NCBI RefSeq assembly: GCF_008327685.1
Contig: NZ_BDDE01000016.1
Coordinates: forward strand, 248,001 to 312,000
Direction of reading: 5' to 3'
From: Actinomadura sp. K4S16
Lineage (GTDB): Bacteria; Actinomycetota; Actinomycetes; Streptosporangiales; Streptosporangiaceae
Length of the DNA: 64,000 nt
How positions within the stretch are numbered: the stretch's first letter is position 1; the number at the start of each line of letters is the position of its first letter. Shown here piece by piece: positions 30,875 to 39,370 of the stretch. The notes under the pieces are model-generated. The model did not search any database. It saw nothing but the letters and a program-made list of their open reading frames with translations, and was not told where the DNA came from. Made by a program: the position numbers and the translations under genes.

Positions 30875-30875
30875 A

Positions 30876-33800
30876 TTACAACTCGGTTCCTGTCCGGTCG
30901 GTGATGCCGGCGCGCTCCTGGTACTCGCGGACCAGGGCGCCGGCGGCCGGGCCGCGTGGGCGGCGGCCGGGGCGGATGTCGACCGACAGCGCCTTCGCCT
31001 CCTGGATGTGCGTGTTCGGGTCCAGGGACAGGTGCAGCAGTTCGTTCGCGGCGTCGCCGCGGCTGTAGCCGTTCGGGCCCCAGTGGTAGGGCAGGCCGAT
31101 CTGGTGCAGCTTCCTGCCGTCCACGGTCAGCGGCGCCATCCGATCGGTCACCAGCACACGCGCCTCCACGACGGCGCGCGGGCTGACGATGGTCGCCCAG
31201 CCGCCGTGCTCCAGGCGCCGCTCGGCCGCCAGTTCCGGCGAGACCTCGCAGAAGAACTCCGGCTGCAACTCGGCCAGGTAGGGCTGCCAGCGCGACATGC
31301 CGCCCGCCGTGTGGTGCTCGGTGAGCCGGTACGTCGTCACCACGTACGGGTAGGTTCCGGCTCCCGGGTCGGTGCCGCTCGGCGCGTACCGGTTGTCGGG
31401 GTGCGGCGGCGGCAGGTGCCGGACCGGGTTGCGCTGCTGCTTGTAGAGCGGGTTCTGGAACGGCGACTCCTGCGGCTCGTAGTGCGTCGGCAGCGGCCCG
31501 TCCGTCAGCCCGGCGGGCACGTACAGCCACGCCTTGCCGTCCGCCTGCATGATGAACGGGTCGTTGCCGGCGAGCGCGTCCGGTCCCGTCGCGTCGCGCG
31601 GCGGCTTGTAGTCCGGCGGGCGGTCGGCGACGAAGTCGGGCACGTCGTGGCCCGTCCACTCGCCCTTCTCGGCGTCCCACCAGATCAGCGCCTTGCGGTC
31701 GCTCCACGGCCTGCCGTCCGGGGCGGCGGACGCCCGGTTGTAGAGGATGCGGCGGTTCATCGGCCACGCCCAGCCCCACTCGGGCGCCACCCAGTTCTGG
31801 TCCTTGCCGGGCTTGCGGCGCGCGGTCTGGTTGACGCCGTCGGTGAAGCAGCCGCAGTAGATCCAGCAGCCGCACGAGGTGGACCCGTCGTCCTTCAGCT
31901 GCGTGTAGGAGGACAGCGGGTTCCCGTCGGCGTCCCGGCCGTTGATCTCGGCGAGGACGGCCTCGGCGTCCGGCTCGGCGATCTCGCCGTGCGTCGGGTA
32001 GTCCCACGTCAGGTCGAGGACGGGCCGGTCCATCTCGTCGGTGGAGCCGGCGAGCTTCTCCCTGACGAGGCGGCCGAGGTGGTACATGAACCACAGGTCG
32101 CTGCGCGTGTCCCCGGCGGGCTCCACCGCCTTGTGGTGCCACTGCAGCATCCGCTGCGTGTTGGTGAAGCTGCCGTCCTTCTCGGTGTGCGCGGCGGCCG
32201 GCAGGAAGAACACCTCGGTGCCGATGTCCTCGGTGCGCATCTCGCCCGACTCGATCTCCGGGCCGTCCTTCCACCACGTCGCCGACTCGATCAGCGAGAA
32301 GTCGCGGACCACGAGCCAGTCGAGGTTCGCCATCCCGAGGCGCTGGATCTTGGCGTTGGCGGATCCGACGGCCGGGTTCTCGCCCATGAGGAAGTAGCCC
32401 TTGCACACCCCGTCGATCTGCGCCATGGACGTCTCGTAGGTGCTGTGCGAGCCGGTCAGCCGCGGCAGGTAGTCGAAGCGGTAGTCGTTGTCGGCGGTCG
32501 CCGCGTCGCCCCAGTACGCCTTCAGCAGGCTGACCATGTAGGAGCGCATGTCGCCCCAGAAGCCCTTGCGCGCCGCCTCCGCCTGGATGAACGTGTCCAG
32601 GTCCTGGTTGCTGTGGGCGTGCGGCATCGGGATGTAGCCGGGCAGCAGGTTGAACAGCGTCGGGATGTCGGTCGAGCCCTGGATGGACGCGTGGCCGCGC
32701 AGCGCCAGGATGCCGCCGCCGGGACGGCCGATGTTGCCGAGCAGCGACTGCAGGACCGACGCCGCCCGGATGTACTGGACGCCGACCGTGTGCTGGGTCC
32801 AGCCCACCGCGTACGCGAACGCCGTCGTCCGGTCGCGGCCGGAGTTCTCCGTGACCATCTCGCAGACCTTGAGGAACTGGTCCCGGGGGACGCCGCAGAT
32901 CCGCTCGACCATCTCCGGCGTGTACCGCGCGTAGTGCCGCCTGAGGACCTGGAACACGCACCGCGGGTGCTCCAGCGTCGGGTCCCGCTCCGGGTCGCCC
33001 ACGCCGATCGCCGCGCCGCCCGAGCCGTGCGCCTCGCCGCGCGCGGCCTCCTGGACGGCTCCGACGCGGTCCTCGTACTCCATGTCGCGCTGGCCGGACG
33101 CCGCCTGGACCTCCATGCCCTCGTACTGCCACGTGCTGTTGTCGTAGCTGCGCTGCTCCCGGTCCAGGCCGGAGAACACGCCGTCCAGGTCCTCGGTGTC
33201 GCGGAACTCCTCGGTGAGGATCACCGACGCGTTCGTGTAGGACAGGACGTACTCGCGGAAGTACTTCTCGTTCCGCAGGACGTAGTTGATGATCCCGCCG
33301 AGGAACGCGATGTCACTGCCCGCGCGCAGCGGGACGTGGGCGTCCGCGAGCGCGCTCGTCCGCGTGAACCGCGGGTCCACGTGGATCAGCTTCGCCCCGC
33401 GCGCCTTGGCCTCCATCACCCACTGGAACCCGACCGGATGGCACTCGGCCATGTTCGAGCCCTGGACGACGATGCAGTCGGCGTGCTGGAGGTCCTGCTG
33501 GAAGGTGGTCGCGCCGCCGCGTCCGAACGAGGTTCCCAGACCGGGAACGGTGGAGGAGTGTCAAACGCGGGCCTGATTCTCGATCTGCACCGCGCCGAGC
33601 GCGGTGAACAGCTTCTTGATCAGGTAGTTCTCCTCGTTGTCGAGGGTGGCGCCGCCGAGGCTCGCGAAGCCCAGCGTCCGCCGCACCGGCACGCCGTCCT
33701 GCTCCCACTGCCAGCCGTGCCGGCGCGCCTCGACCACCCGGTCGGCGATCATGTCCATCGCCGTGTCGAGGTCGAGGGACTCCCACTCGGTGCCGTGCGG

Positions 33801-34127
33801 GCGCCGGTACAGGACCCGCTGCTCGCGGGCGTCCCCGGTGGTCAGTTGGAGGCTCGCGGAGCCCTTGGGGCACAGCCGCCCCCGGCTGACCGGCGAGTCG
33901 GGGTCGCCCTCGATCTGGGTGACCTTGCCGTCCTTGACGTAGACGTCCTGCCCGCAGCCGACGGCGCAGTAGGGGCACACCGACTTCACGACCCGGTCGG
34001 CGGTGCTCACCCGCGGCGTGATCCGCTCGGTTCCGGCGCTCCTGGCCGCTACGCCCCGTCCGAGGGGGTCGTCGCCGCTGAACTGGCGGTAGACGGGCCA
34101 CGACTCGATCCATCTCCGAACGCCCAC
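30876..34127 (-). CDS. fdhA: Selenocysteine-containing formate dehydrogenase alpha subunit (in-frame UGA at 33561-33563)
   Basis: The molybdenum or tungsten bis-MGD catalytic subunit that oxidises formate to CO2. It has 1083 residues if codon 189 (TGA, 33561-33563) is read as selenocysteine. The N-terminal part carries a 4Fe-4S site (CPYCAVGCGQ with Cys51, 54 and 58, then Cys86 in GRLCPKG) and ends NQARV. Immediately after TGA the frame continues HSSTVPGLGTSFGRGGATT, the expected sequence around the Mo-bound Sec of FdnG/FdoG-type enzymes (RV-U-H). Without Sec it would look like two ORFs of 188 and 858 residues. Downstream domains include QGSNMAECHPVGFQWVMEA and a C-terminal MGD-binding part (LPYHWGPNG). 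No Tat signal is visible, suggesting a cytoplasmic enzyme. No beta subunit gene adjoins it. Confidence 0.93.
33532..33548 (-). promoter_or_regulatory. bSECIS hairpin for selenocysteine insertion
   Basis: On the mRNA strand, GTTCCC-GGTCT-GGGAAC forms a 6-bp stem with a GGUCU loop, starting 12 bases after the UGA codon. Escherichia coli fdhF has the same loop sequence about 11 bases after its UGA, and SelB reads it there. The C-terminal winged helices of the SelB encoded 4 kb away would bind this hairpin. The lower stem was not analysed. Confidence 0.85.
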
Positions 34128-34166
34128 GTCCCACCGCCTTCCTCAGCTTGATCCGCCGCCCACCTA

Positions 34167-34201
34167 CCCGCCGCCCGTTCCGCGAAACACGGGGCGGCGG
34201 G
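34167..34201. terminator. GC-rich hairpin after the secreted hydrolase gene
   Basis: CCCGCCGCCC (34167-34176) pairs with GGGCGGCGGG (34192-34201) around a 15-base loop containing AAAC. It sits 20 bases after the stop of the minus-strand hydrolase gene and is probably its terminator, separating it from fdhA downstream on the same strand. Confidence 0.55.
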
Positions 34202-34221
34202 CGGCGGGCGGCGGGGTCGCG

Positions 34222-36006
34222 TCAGCGGGCGGCGAACGCGGCGAGGTTCGCGGAGACCGGCTCGGGCCGGCCGCCGTTCTGGACGGCGGACGCGGTCAGC
34301 ACGTCGATGTGCTGGTAGCCGGGCGCGACGACGTCGCCGGGCTGAGGGTCGCCGCCGAGGCCGCCCTCCGCCTCCAGGTTGAGCGTCGGGTTCGCCGTGA
34401 CGCCGTCCTCGTGGACGGCGTCGTCGGCGATCCCCGGTGCGGCGGCCAGCGCGATGTCGGTGACCATCCGCGTCGGGAAGTAGTGCTCGGTGAAGTCGAG
34501 CGGGTGCTCCGACAGGCTGCGGGCCAGTTCGGCGATGTCGGTGACCTCCTTGTCCGCGGACGTGAACGGGGTGCCGTCCTCGGCCTTGTACACGGGGTCG
34601 TCCGGGGCGCCGACGCGGTCGAAGTTCCGCCACGTGTACAGCGGGCCGCGCGGCTCGTCCGGGATCGCCTTCTTCTCGGTCCCGAGCAGCCGGGACAGGC
34701 CGCCGAGCCCGATGCCGGCGAGGTCGTTCGGCGCCGGGAACTCCTTGTCGACGATCTTCCCGCCGTCCCAGAACCCGAGGCTGGCCTGCATGAACGCGAG
34801 CGGCTGGGAGTTGTCGTCCAGCAGCCCGCCGAGCGCGGCGGCGTTGCTGAACCGGAAGTCCTTCACCGTGGGGGAGCCCGTGAGGAACGTCGGGTAGTCC
34901 TTGGAGAACAGGATCCGGTAGGTGGAGTCGGTGTTGAACGACGACGGCACGTAGGTCGCGAGGTCGGAGACGCCGCCCGGGTCGAGGCGCGCCGCCAGGC
35001 CCGCGATGCCGAGCAGGTTCATCGTCTCGGTGTTGACCACCGCGGGGGCGGACAGGGCCCGCGGGATCGCACCGCTCTCCAGCCCCGCCTGGACGGCGCC
35101 CGCGCCGAACTTCAGCAGCGGGATCCAGTCCTCGGGGAAGTCCCCGCCGAACCCGGGAAGCGCCGTCGAGATCCGGGTGTCGAGCGCGAAGTAGCCGGAG
35201 CACTGCTCGTACCCTGCGTCGCCCGTGGTCGAGTGGTCGCCGTCGAAGTCCCATTCGGCGAAGAACGCCGTCAGGACGCCGCCCAGCGAGTGCCCCCCGC
35301 ACATCATCTTCCGATTGCGCGCGGCCGGGTCGGGAAGCTCCCTGACCATCAGGTCGTACTGGTCGCGGACGGTCTGCTCAAGCCCGACGCTCTGGAGCCA
35401 CTTCACCTGGTCGTTGGTCTGGTACCCGGCGAACTTCCGGCCGTCGACCTCTTTCTGCCGGTAGTAGTAGTCGATGGCGAGATGGGCGTTCCCCGCCCGG
35501 AGCCCCGCCTGGATCCCGGTGCCGTCCTCCAGGCAGTTGGACCGCCGGTCCAGCGCCCAGAACTCGATGTGCTTCCCGCGCTCGGCCGCGGCCGAGACCG
35601 TGTTGCGCGCGACGCTGTCGAACGCGCCCGCGCCCTCCAGGATGCCGGGCTGCGCGACCAGGATCCGGTCGGCGTCGGCCGACGCGGCGGGACCGTCCTT
35701 GTGCCGGAACCGCAGGTAGGACAGCCAGTCGCAGGCCTCCGGATGCGGACCGGCCGACGCGGGCAGCGGCACCCTGACCCGCACGACCGACTCGGCGACG
35801 TCGGTGACGGGCGAGCTGGAGGCGACCGGCGCCTCGGTCCGGCCGGTCTCGCGCGCGCCAACCGGTCCGGCCGCAGCGGTGACGGCCAGCAAGGAAGCAG
35901 CCGACGCGGCCACGGCGAGAGCGAAGCGAACCGGGGAGTGCGGGGGGCCGCCCCCCACACGCGGCAGTGCCGCGAACGCGCCGAGGGGGAGAGGGGACCG
36001 TCCCAT
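34222..36006 (-). CDS. Secreted alpha/beta hydrolase with repeat-derived signal-peptide region
   Basis: The 594-residue product has a long N-terminal export signal (hydrophobic core FALAVAASAASLLAVTAAAG, cut near PVGARE). The mature part holds a nucleophile elbow GGHSLGGVLTAFF and conserved AEWDFDGDH, YFALDTRIS, PTFLTGS and EHYFPTRMVTD stretches. Actinobacteria carry several large secreted hydrolases of this look without a defined substrate. AAGGAG lies just before ATG 36006. Residues about 12-28 of the signal (LPRVGGGPPHSPVRF) are encoded by copy 2 of the G-rich palindromic repeat. It is the first of two genes upstream of fdhA, with no functional link visible. Confidence 0.82.
   Translation of the reverse strand: MGRSPLPLGAFAALPRVGGGPPHSPVRFALAVAASAASLLAVTAAAGPVGARETGRTEAPVASSSPVTDVAESVVRVRVPLPASAGPHPEACDWLSYLRFRHKDGPAASADADRILVAQPGILEGAGAFDSVARNTVSAAAERGKHIEFWALDRRSNCLEDGTGIQAGLRAGNAHLAIDYYYRQKEVDGRKFAGYQTNDQVKWLQSVGLEQTVRDQYDLMVRELPDPAARNRKMMCGGHSLGGVLTAFFAEWDFDGDHSTTGDAGYEQCSGYFALDTRISTALPGFGGDFPEDWIPLLKFGAGAVQAGLESGAIPRALSAPAVVNTETMNLLGIAGLAARLDPGGVSDLATYVPSSFNTDSTYRILFSKDYPTFLTGSPTVKDFRFSNAAALGGLLDDNSQPLAFMQASLGFWDGGKIVDKEFPAPNDLAGIGLGGLSRLLGTEKKAIPDEPRGPLYTWRNFDRVGAPDDPVYKAEDGTPFTSADKEVTDIAELARSLSEHPLDFTEHYFPTRMVTDIALAAAPGIADDAVHEDGVTANPTLNLEAEGGLGGDPQPGDVVAPGYQHIDVLTASAVQNGGRPEPVSANLAAFAAR
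35919..35958 (+). repeat. G-rich palindromic dispersed repeat, copy 2 (inside a coding region)
   Basis: GAGCGAAGCGAACCGGGGAG, then the hairpin TGCGGGGGGCCG with CCCCCCACA, lies antisense within the start of the secreted hydrolase gene. It has three differences from the other copies in the G-rich part. It keeps the reading frame and encodes part of the signal peptide. Confidence 0.82.
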
Positions 36007-36149
36007 CACGTGCTCCTTCCGAGCGTGATCGGTTCTGGTCCGACAATGGACCTGTCGGCCCCTCTGCGACAGTCCCGCGCTTGCGCAATCTCCGCCCGGC
36101 GCTTGTGCCTCCGCGACAAGACCGGCCCCGGCGCGCTCCGCGGAACCGC

Positions 36150-36887
36150 TCAGCCGAGGACGGCCGCGCCGACCGCGCCGATCCGCTCGGCGAACTCGGC
36201 CCGCTCGGAGGGCGACAGCGCCCGCTCGTAGACGGCGGCGGAGAGCCGGTCGGTGATCTCCTCCGCCTCCACGCGCCGCGGCCTGAGCGCCGCGCAGTCG
36301 GGGAGGTCGCCCTGCCAGCCGAAGAAGCGCGCGATGTCCGGCCCGTCCTGCGTCAGGATCGCCTCCAGCGGGGAGAGCCCGACGGCGGTCGTCGCGACGA
36401 GATGCAGGCCGCCGCGCAGTTCCCGCAGCACCTGCACCAGCTGCATCAGCCGGGCCCGGGTGGCGTCCGGCAGCGTTTCGGCGCGCCAGCCGCAGAACAG
36501 CGGCAGCCCCGATCCCTCGGCCGCGCGCACGACGCGCTCCGCCAGCTCGCAGAGGCGCGGGTCCTCCGGCAGGTGGGCCTCGCCCCAGGCCGCGCAGCCG
36601 AGGATGTACCGCCGCGTCGCCTCGCGCGCCCCGGCGACCGCGACCCCCTCGTCCCACTGGGCGCGGACGAAACCGGGCTCGAACCAGCCGAGCGCCGCCG
36701 AGACCACGTCGGCGTCGACGTCGCCCATCACCCCGCCCCGTCCGGCGAAGTAGTACGCGAACGGGTTGTCGTACCCCTGCTCCTTGCCGTGCTCCGCCGT
36801 GCTGCGCGACAGCATCCACCGCGACCCGACGTCGTGGATGATCTTGTCGGCGGCGCGGACGGTCTCCGCGGCGCTCAGCTCGCCCAT
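36150..36887 (-). CDS. SCO6745-like protein, unknown function
   Basis: This 245-residue, all-helical protein begins LSAAETVRAADKIIHDVGSRWMLSRSTAEHGKEQGYDNPFAYYFAGRGGVMGDVDADVV and continues with LGWFEPGFVRAQWDEG and GWRAETLPDATRARLMQLVQVLRELRGGLHL. That is the pattern of the SCO6745 family, common in actinomycetes and biochemically undefined. The conserved FYFAGRGGVMGDV-type motif may form a ligand pocket. ATG 36887 starts at the conserved region. The open frame runs much further upstream only because of the exporter gene in another frame. It is a single gene. Confidence 0.75.
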   Translation of the reverse strand: MGELSAAETVRAADKIIHDVGSRWMLSRSTAEHGKEQGYDNPFAYYFAGRGGVMGDVDADVVSAALGWFEPGFVRAQWDEGVAVAGAREATRRYILGCAAWGEAHLPEDPRLCELAERVVRAAEGSGLPLFCGWRAETLPDATRARLMQLVQVLRELRGGLHLVATTAVGLSPLEAILTQDGPDIARFFGWQGDLPDCAALRPRRVEAEEITDRLSAAVYERALSPSERAEFAERIGAVGAAVLG

Positions 36888-37013
36888 CGCTGCTCTCCCG
36901 CTTTCTCGCTGATCAAGTAAGCGAAAGGTTACTGCCCGGTCGGGGCGGTCCCGCAAGGGGATCGGCCCGGGCCCGCCTGGACCGCGGACGTCGAAGCCGC
37001 CGCCGCAAAGCGC

Positions 37014-37048
37014 GGCAGGGGCCGTCCTCGACGAGGACGGCCCCTGCC
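37014..37048. terminator. 17-bp perfect stem downstream of the DHA2 exporter gene
   Basis: GGCAGGGGCCGTCCTCG (37014-37030) and its exact complement (37032-37048) meet around a single A. The stem lies 16 bp after the stop of the minus-strand exporter gene and is a strong intrinsic terminator. The loop in the folded RNA would open to a few bases. Confidence 0.8.
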
Positions 37049-37063
37049 CGGTGCCGCGCCGGG

Positions 37064-38644
37064 TCAGATCGCGACGGGTTCGGTGACCGTGCGGTCCTCC
37101 GCGGCGGGCCGCTCCGCGGGACCGCCGCGCAGCGGGGTCTCGCGGATGAACCAGGCGGCGACGATGGCCAGCAGGGTGAACGCGGAAGCCCAGAGGAAGA
37201 CGTTGTGGACACCGGAGGCCACCGCGTGCTCCACGGCGTCGCGCACCTCGGTCGGCATCCGCTTGAGAAGTGCCGGGGTGAGCCGGCCGCCGCTGCCGGA
37301 GATCGACTCGCCGGCCTTCTCGCCCAGCCGGTCGCTCAGCCCGCCGGTCAGGCGGCTGCTGTAGATCGCGCCGAGGATCGACACGCCGAGCGAGCCGCCG
37401 ATCGTCCGGAACAGGGTGGCCGCGCCGCTGGCCGCGCCCATGTCCTTCAACTCCACGCTGTTCTGCGCGATGAGCATCGTGTTCTGCATCAGGAAGCCCA
37501 TGCCGGCGCCCAGCACGAGCATGAACAGACCGGTGGTGAGCTGGGTGGAGTCCACGGTGAGCCGGGACAGCAGCAGCATGCCCGCGGTCATGACGACCCC
37601 GCCCACGATGGGGTAGACGCGGTAGCGCCCGGTGCGGGTCACCAGCTGCCCGACGGTCATGGTGGTGACGAGCATGCCCATCATCATCGGCAGCAGGAGC
37701 AGGCCGCTGTTGGTGGCCGAGGCGCCCTGCACCAGCTGCTGGAACTGCGGCAGGAAGGTCACCGCGCCGAACATCCCGAAGCCGACCAGGAAGCCCAGCA
37801 CCGAGGCCAGCGTGAAGTTGCGGCTGCGGAACAGGCTCATCGGCAGGATCGGGGACTCCGCGCGCATCTCCCACAGCACGAACAGGACCAGCAGGACGGC
37901 GGCGCCGGCGCCGAGGCCGATGATCATGGCGGAGGCCCAGGCGTACTCCGTGCCGCCCCAGCTGGTCATGAGCGAGAGGCAGACGATGCCGGCGGTCAGC
38001 AGGACCGCGCCGATGTAGTCGATGCGGGCCGTGCTGCGGGGACGCTTCGGCAGGTGCATGGTCAGCGCGGTGACCACCAGGGCGAGGGCGCCCAGCGGAA
38101 GGTTGACGTAGAAGGCCCACCGCCAGCTGAGGTGGTCGGTCACCAGGCCGCCCAGCAGCGGGCCGCCGATGAAGGCCAGCGGCATGACCGCGGCCATCAA
38201 CCCCTGGTAGCGGCCGCGCTCACGGGGCGGCACCAGGTCGCCGATGATGGCCATGGCGCCGACCATGAGGCCGCCGGCGCCGAGGCCCTGGACGCCGCGG
38301 AAGGCGATCAGCTGCGTCATGCTGTGCGCCATGCCGGCCAGCGCCGACCCGGCCAGGAACACCACGACGGCGGCCATGAACATGCCCTTGCGGCCGTACA
38401 TGTCGCCGAGCTTGCCCCAGATCGGCGTCGCCGCGGCGGTGGCCAGCGTGTAGGCGGTGACCACCCAGGACAGGTGCGCCACCCCGCCCAGCTCGCCTAC
38501 GATCGTGGGCATCGCGGTGCCGACCACCATGTTGTCGAGCATGGCGAGCAGCATGCCGATCATCAGCCCGCTCATCACGATGTACACCTGGCGCTTGCTC
38601 CGAGACGGCTCCGCCGTCCCGCTCTTCGTGAGTGATGTGCTCAT
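37064..38644 (-). CDS. DHA2-family (14-helix) MFS multidrug exporter
   Basis: A transporter of 526 residues. Motif A is GKLGDMYGRKGMF, motif C is LAFIGGPLLGGLVTD, and the motif D-like LLAMLDNMVVGTAMPTIVGELGG lies in helix 1, all typical of EmrB/QacA exporters. It uses the proton gradient to expel hydrophobic drugs. It is divergent from a TetR gene with a palindromic operator between them, so it is almost certainly derepressed when the regulator binds a substrate. A strong terminator follows. A minus-strand promoter can be read as TTGACG at 38725-38730 with TACCGT 18 bases on, overlapping the operator. Confidence 0.92.
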   Translation of the reverse strand: MSTSLTKSGTAEPSRSKRQVYIVMSGLMIGMLLAMLDNMVVGTAMPTIVGELGGVAHLSWVVTAYTLATAAATPIWGKLGDMYGRKGMFMAAVVVFLAGSALAGMAHSMTQLIAFRGVQGLGAGGLMVGAMAIIGDLVPPRERGRYQGLMAAVMPLAFIGGPLLGGLVTDHLSWRWAFYVNLPLGALALVVTALTMHLPKRPRSTARIDYIGAVLLTAGIVCLSLMTSWGGTEYAWASAMIIGLGAGAAVLLVLFVLWEMRAESPILPMSLFRSRNFTLASVLGFLVGFGMFGAVTFLPQFQQLVQGASATNSGLLLLPMMMGMLVTTMTVGQLVTRTGRYRVYPIVGGVVMTAGMLLLSRLTVDSTQLTTGLFMLVLGAGMGFLMQNTMLIAQNSVELKDMGAASGAATLFRTIGGSLGVSILGAIYSSRLTGGLSDRLGEKAGESISGSGGRLTPALLKRMPTEVRDAVEHAVASGVHNVFLWASAFTLLAIVAAWFIRETPLRGGPAERPAAEDRTVTEPVAI

Positions 38645-38678
38645 CCCTGTCCCCGCTCCGTCCGACTTACCTGCCGCC

Positions 38679-38721
38679 CGGCTAGTTCGTACCTGCCGTA
38701 CGGTAGACTCGGAACTAGCCG
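38679..38721. promoter_or_regulatory. TetR operator between exporter and regulator genes
   Basis: CGGCTAGTTC (38679-38688) and GAACTAGCCG (38712-38721) form a perfect 10-bp inverted repeat around an imperfect inner dyad (TACC...GGTA). An outer pair ACTTAC (38665-38670) and GTAAGT (38732-38737) extends the symmetry. It overlaps the divergent promoters of both genes. Confidence 0.75.
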
Positions 38722-38751
38722 GTCGTCAAGTAAGTTGAGGGGGAGGACGCG

Positions 38752-39327
38752 ATGACCCGCCGTCGAGGCGACACCCGCGCACGGATCCGCAGTGTCGCGC
38801 TGGAGCTGTTCGCCGAGCAGGGGTACGAGAAGACCTCGCTGCGCGAGATCGCCGAACGCCTCGATGTGACGAAGGCGGCGCTCTACTACCACTTCAAGAC
38901 CAAAGAGGACATCGTCGGCAGCCTCTTCGAGGACTTCCGCGCCGAGGGCGAGGAACTCCTGGAGTGGGCGCGCGGGCAGCAGCCCACCCCGGCGTCGCGG
39001 CGGGAGTTCGTGCGCCGCTATGCCGAGATCATCGAGGGCCCCGGCAAGGAGATGATCCGCTTCATGCAGATGAACGAACCGGCCGTCCGAGAGCTGAAGG
39101 CCGCCTCGGACCTGCGCGAGCGCATGAAGTCGTACGCCGAGTTCATGGTCGACGAGAAGGCGGGCCTGCCCGACCAGATCCGCGCCCGCCTGGCCCTCCT
39201 CACGCTGCACATGACCCACTTCGCCATGCGCGACACCGCCTTCAGCGAGGACGAGTTGCACGCCGCCGCCCTCGAGGTGGCCCTCGGCCTCGTCCCCGAC
39301 GACCGGCCGAGCCCGCCGGCCGAGTGA
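38752..39327 (+). CDS. TetR-family repressor
   Basis: The 191-residue protein has an N-terminal TetR helix-turn-helix (RIRSVALELFAEQGYEKTSLREIAERLDVTKAALYYHFKTKEDIVGSL, about 9-56) and a helical ligand domain. It is divergent from the DHA2 exporter gene and should repress that gene and its own through the palindrome between them. A GGGGGAGGA lies just ahead of ATG 38752. The ligand is unknown, probably an antibiotic or cationic compound. Confidence 0.9.
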   Translation: MTRRRGDTRARIRSVALELFAEQGYEKTSLREIAERLDVTKAALYYHFKTKEDIVGSLFEDFRAEGEELLEWARGQQPTPASRREFVRRYAEIIEGPGKEMIRFMQMNEPAVRELKAASDLRERMKSYAEFMVDEKAGLPDQIRARLALLTLHMTHFAMRDTAFSEDELHAAALEVALGLVPDDRPSPPAE

Positions 39328-39343
39328 CCGGAAGGCCGCCGGC

Positions 39344-39369
39344 CGGGAGCCGCCCGCGGGCGGCTCCCG
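39344..39369. terminator. 26-bp perfect palindrome, bidirectional terminator
   Basis: CGGGAGCCGCCCG and its exact complement lie between the TetR stop and the stop of the convergent phosphatase gene, only two bases from the latter. It can terminate transcription from both sides. Confidence 0.75.
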
Positions 39370-39370
39370 C

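Noticed and set aside
30695-30875. selC (tRNA-Sec) between selD and fdhA
   Set aside because: No acceptor stem, no TTCGA-type arm in the right place and no UCA anticodon loop could be matched.
33549-33563. fdhA split by a stop, i.e. a pseudogene or two genes
   Set aside because: The frame is the same on both sides, the flanking residues match the Sec site, a SECIS hairpin follows and selABD are adjacent.
31008-34151. 1047-codon plus-strand frame opposite fdhA
   Set aside because: An antisense shadow of the formate dehydrogenase gene; the composition is Arg/Val/Leu-rich without motifs.
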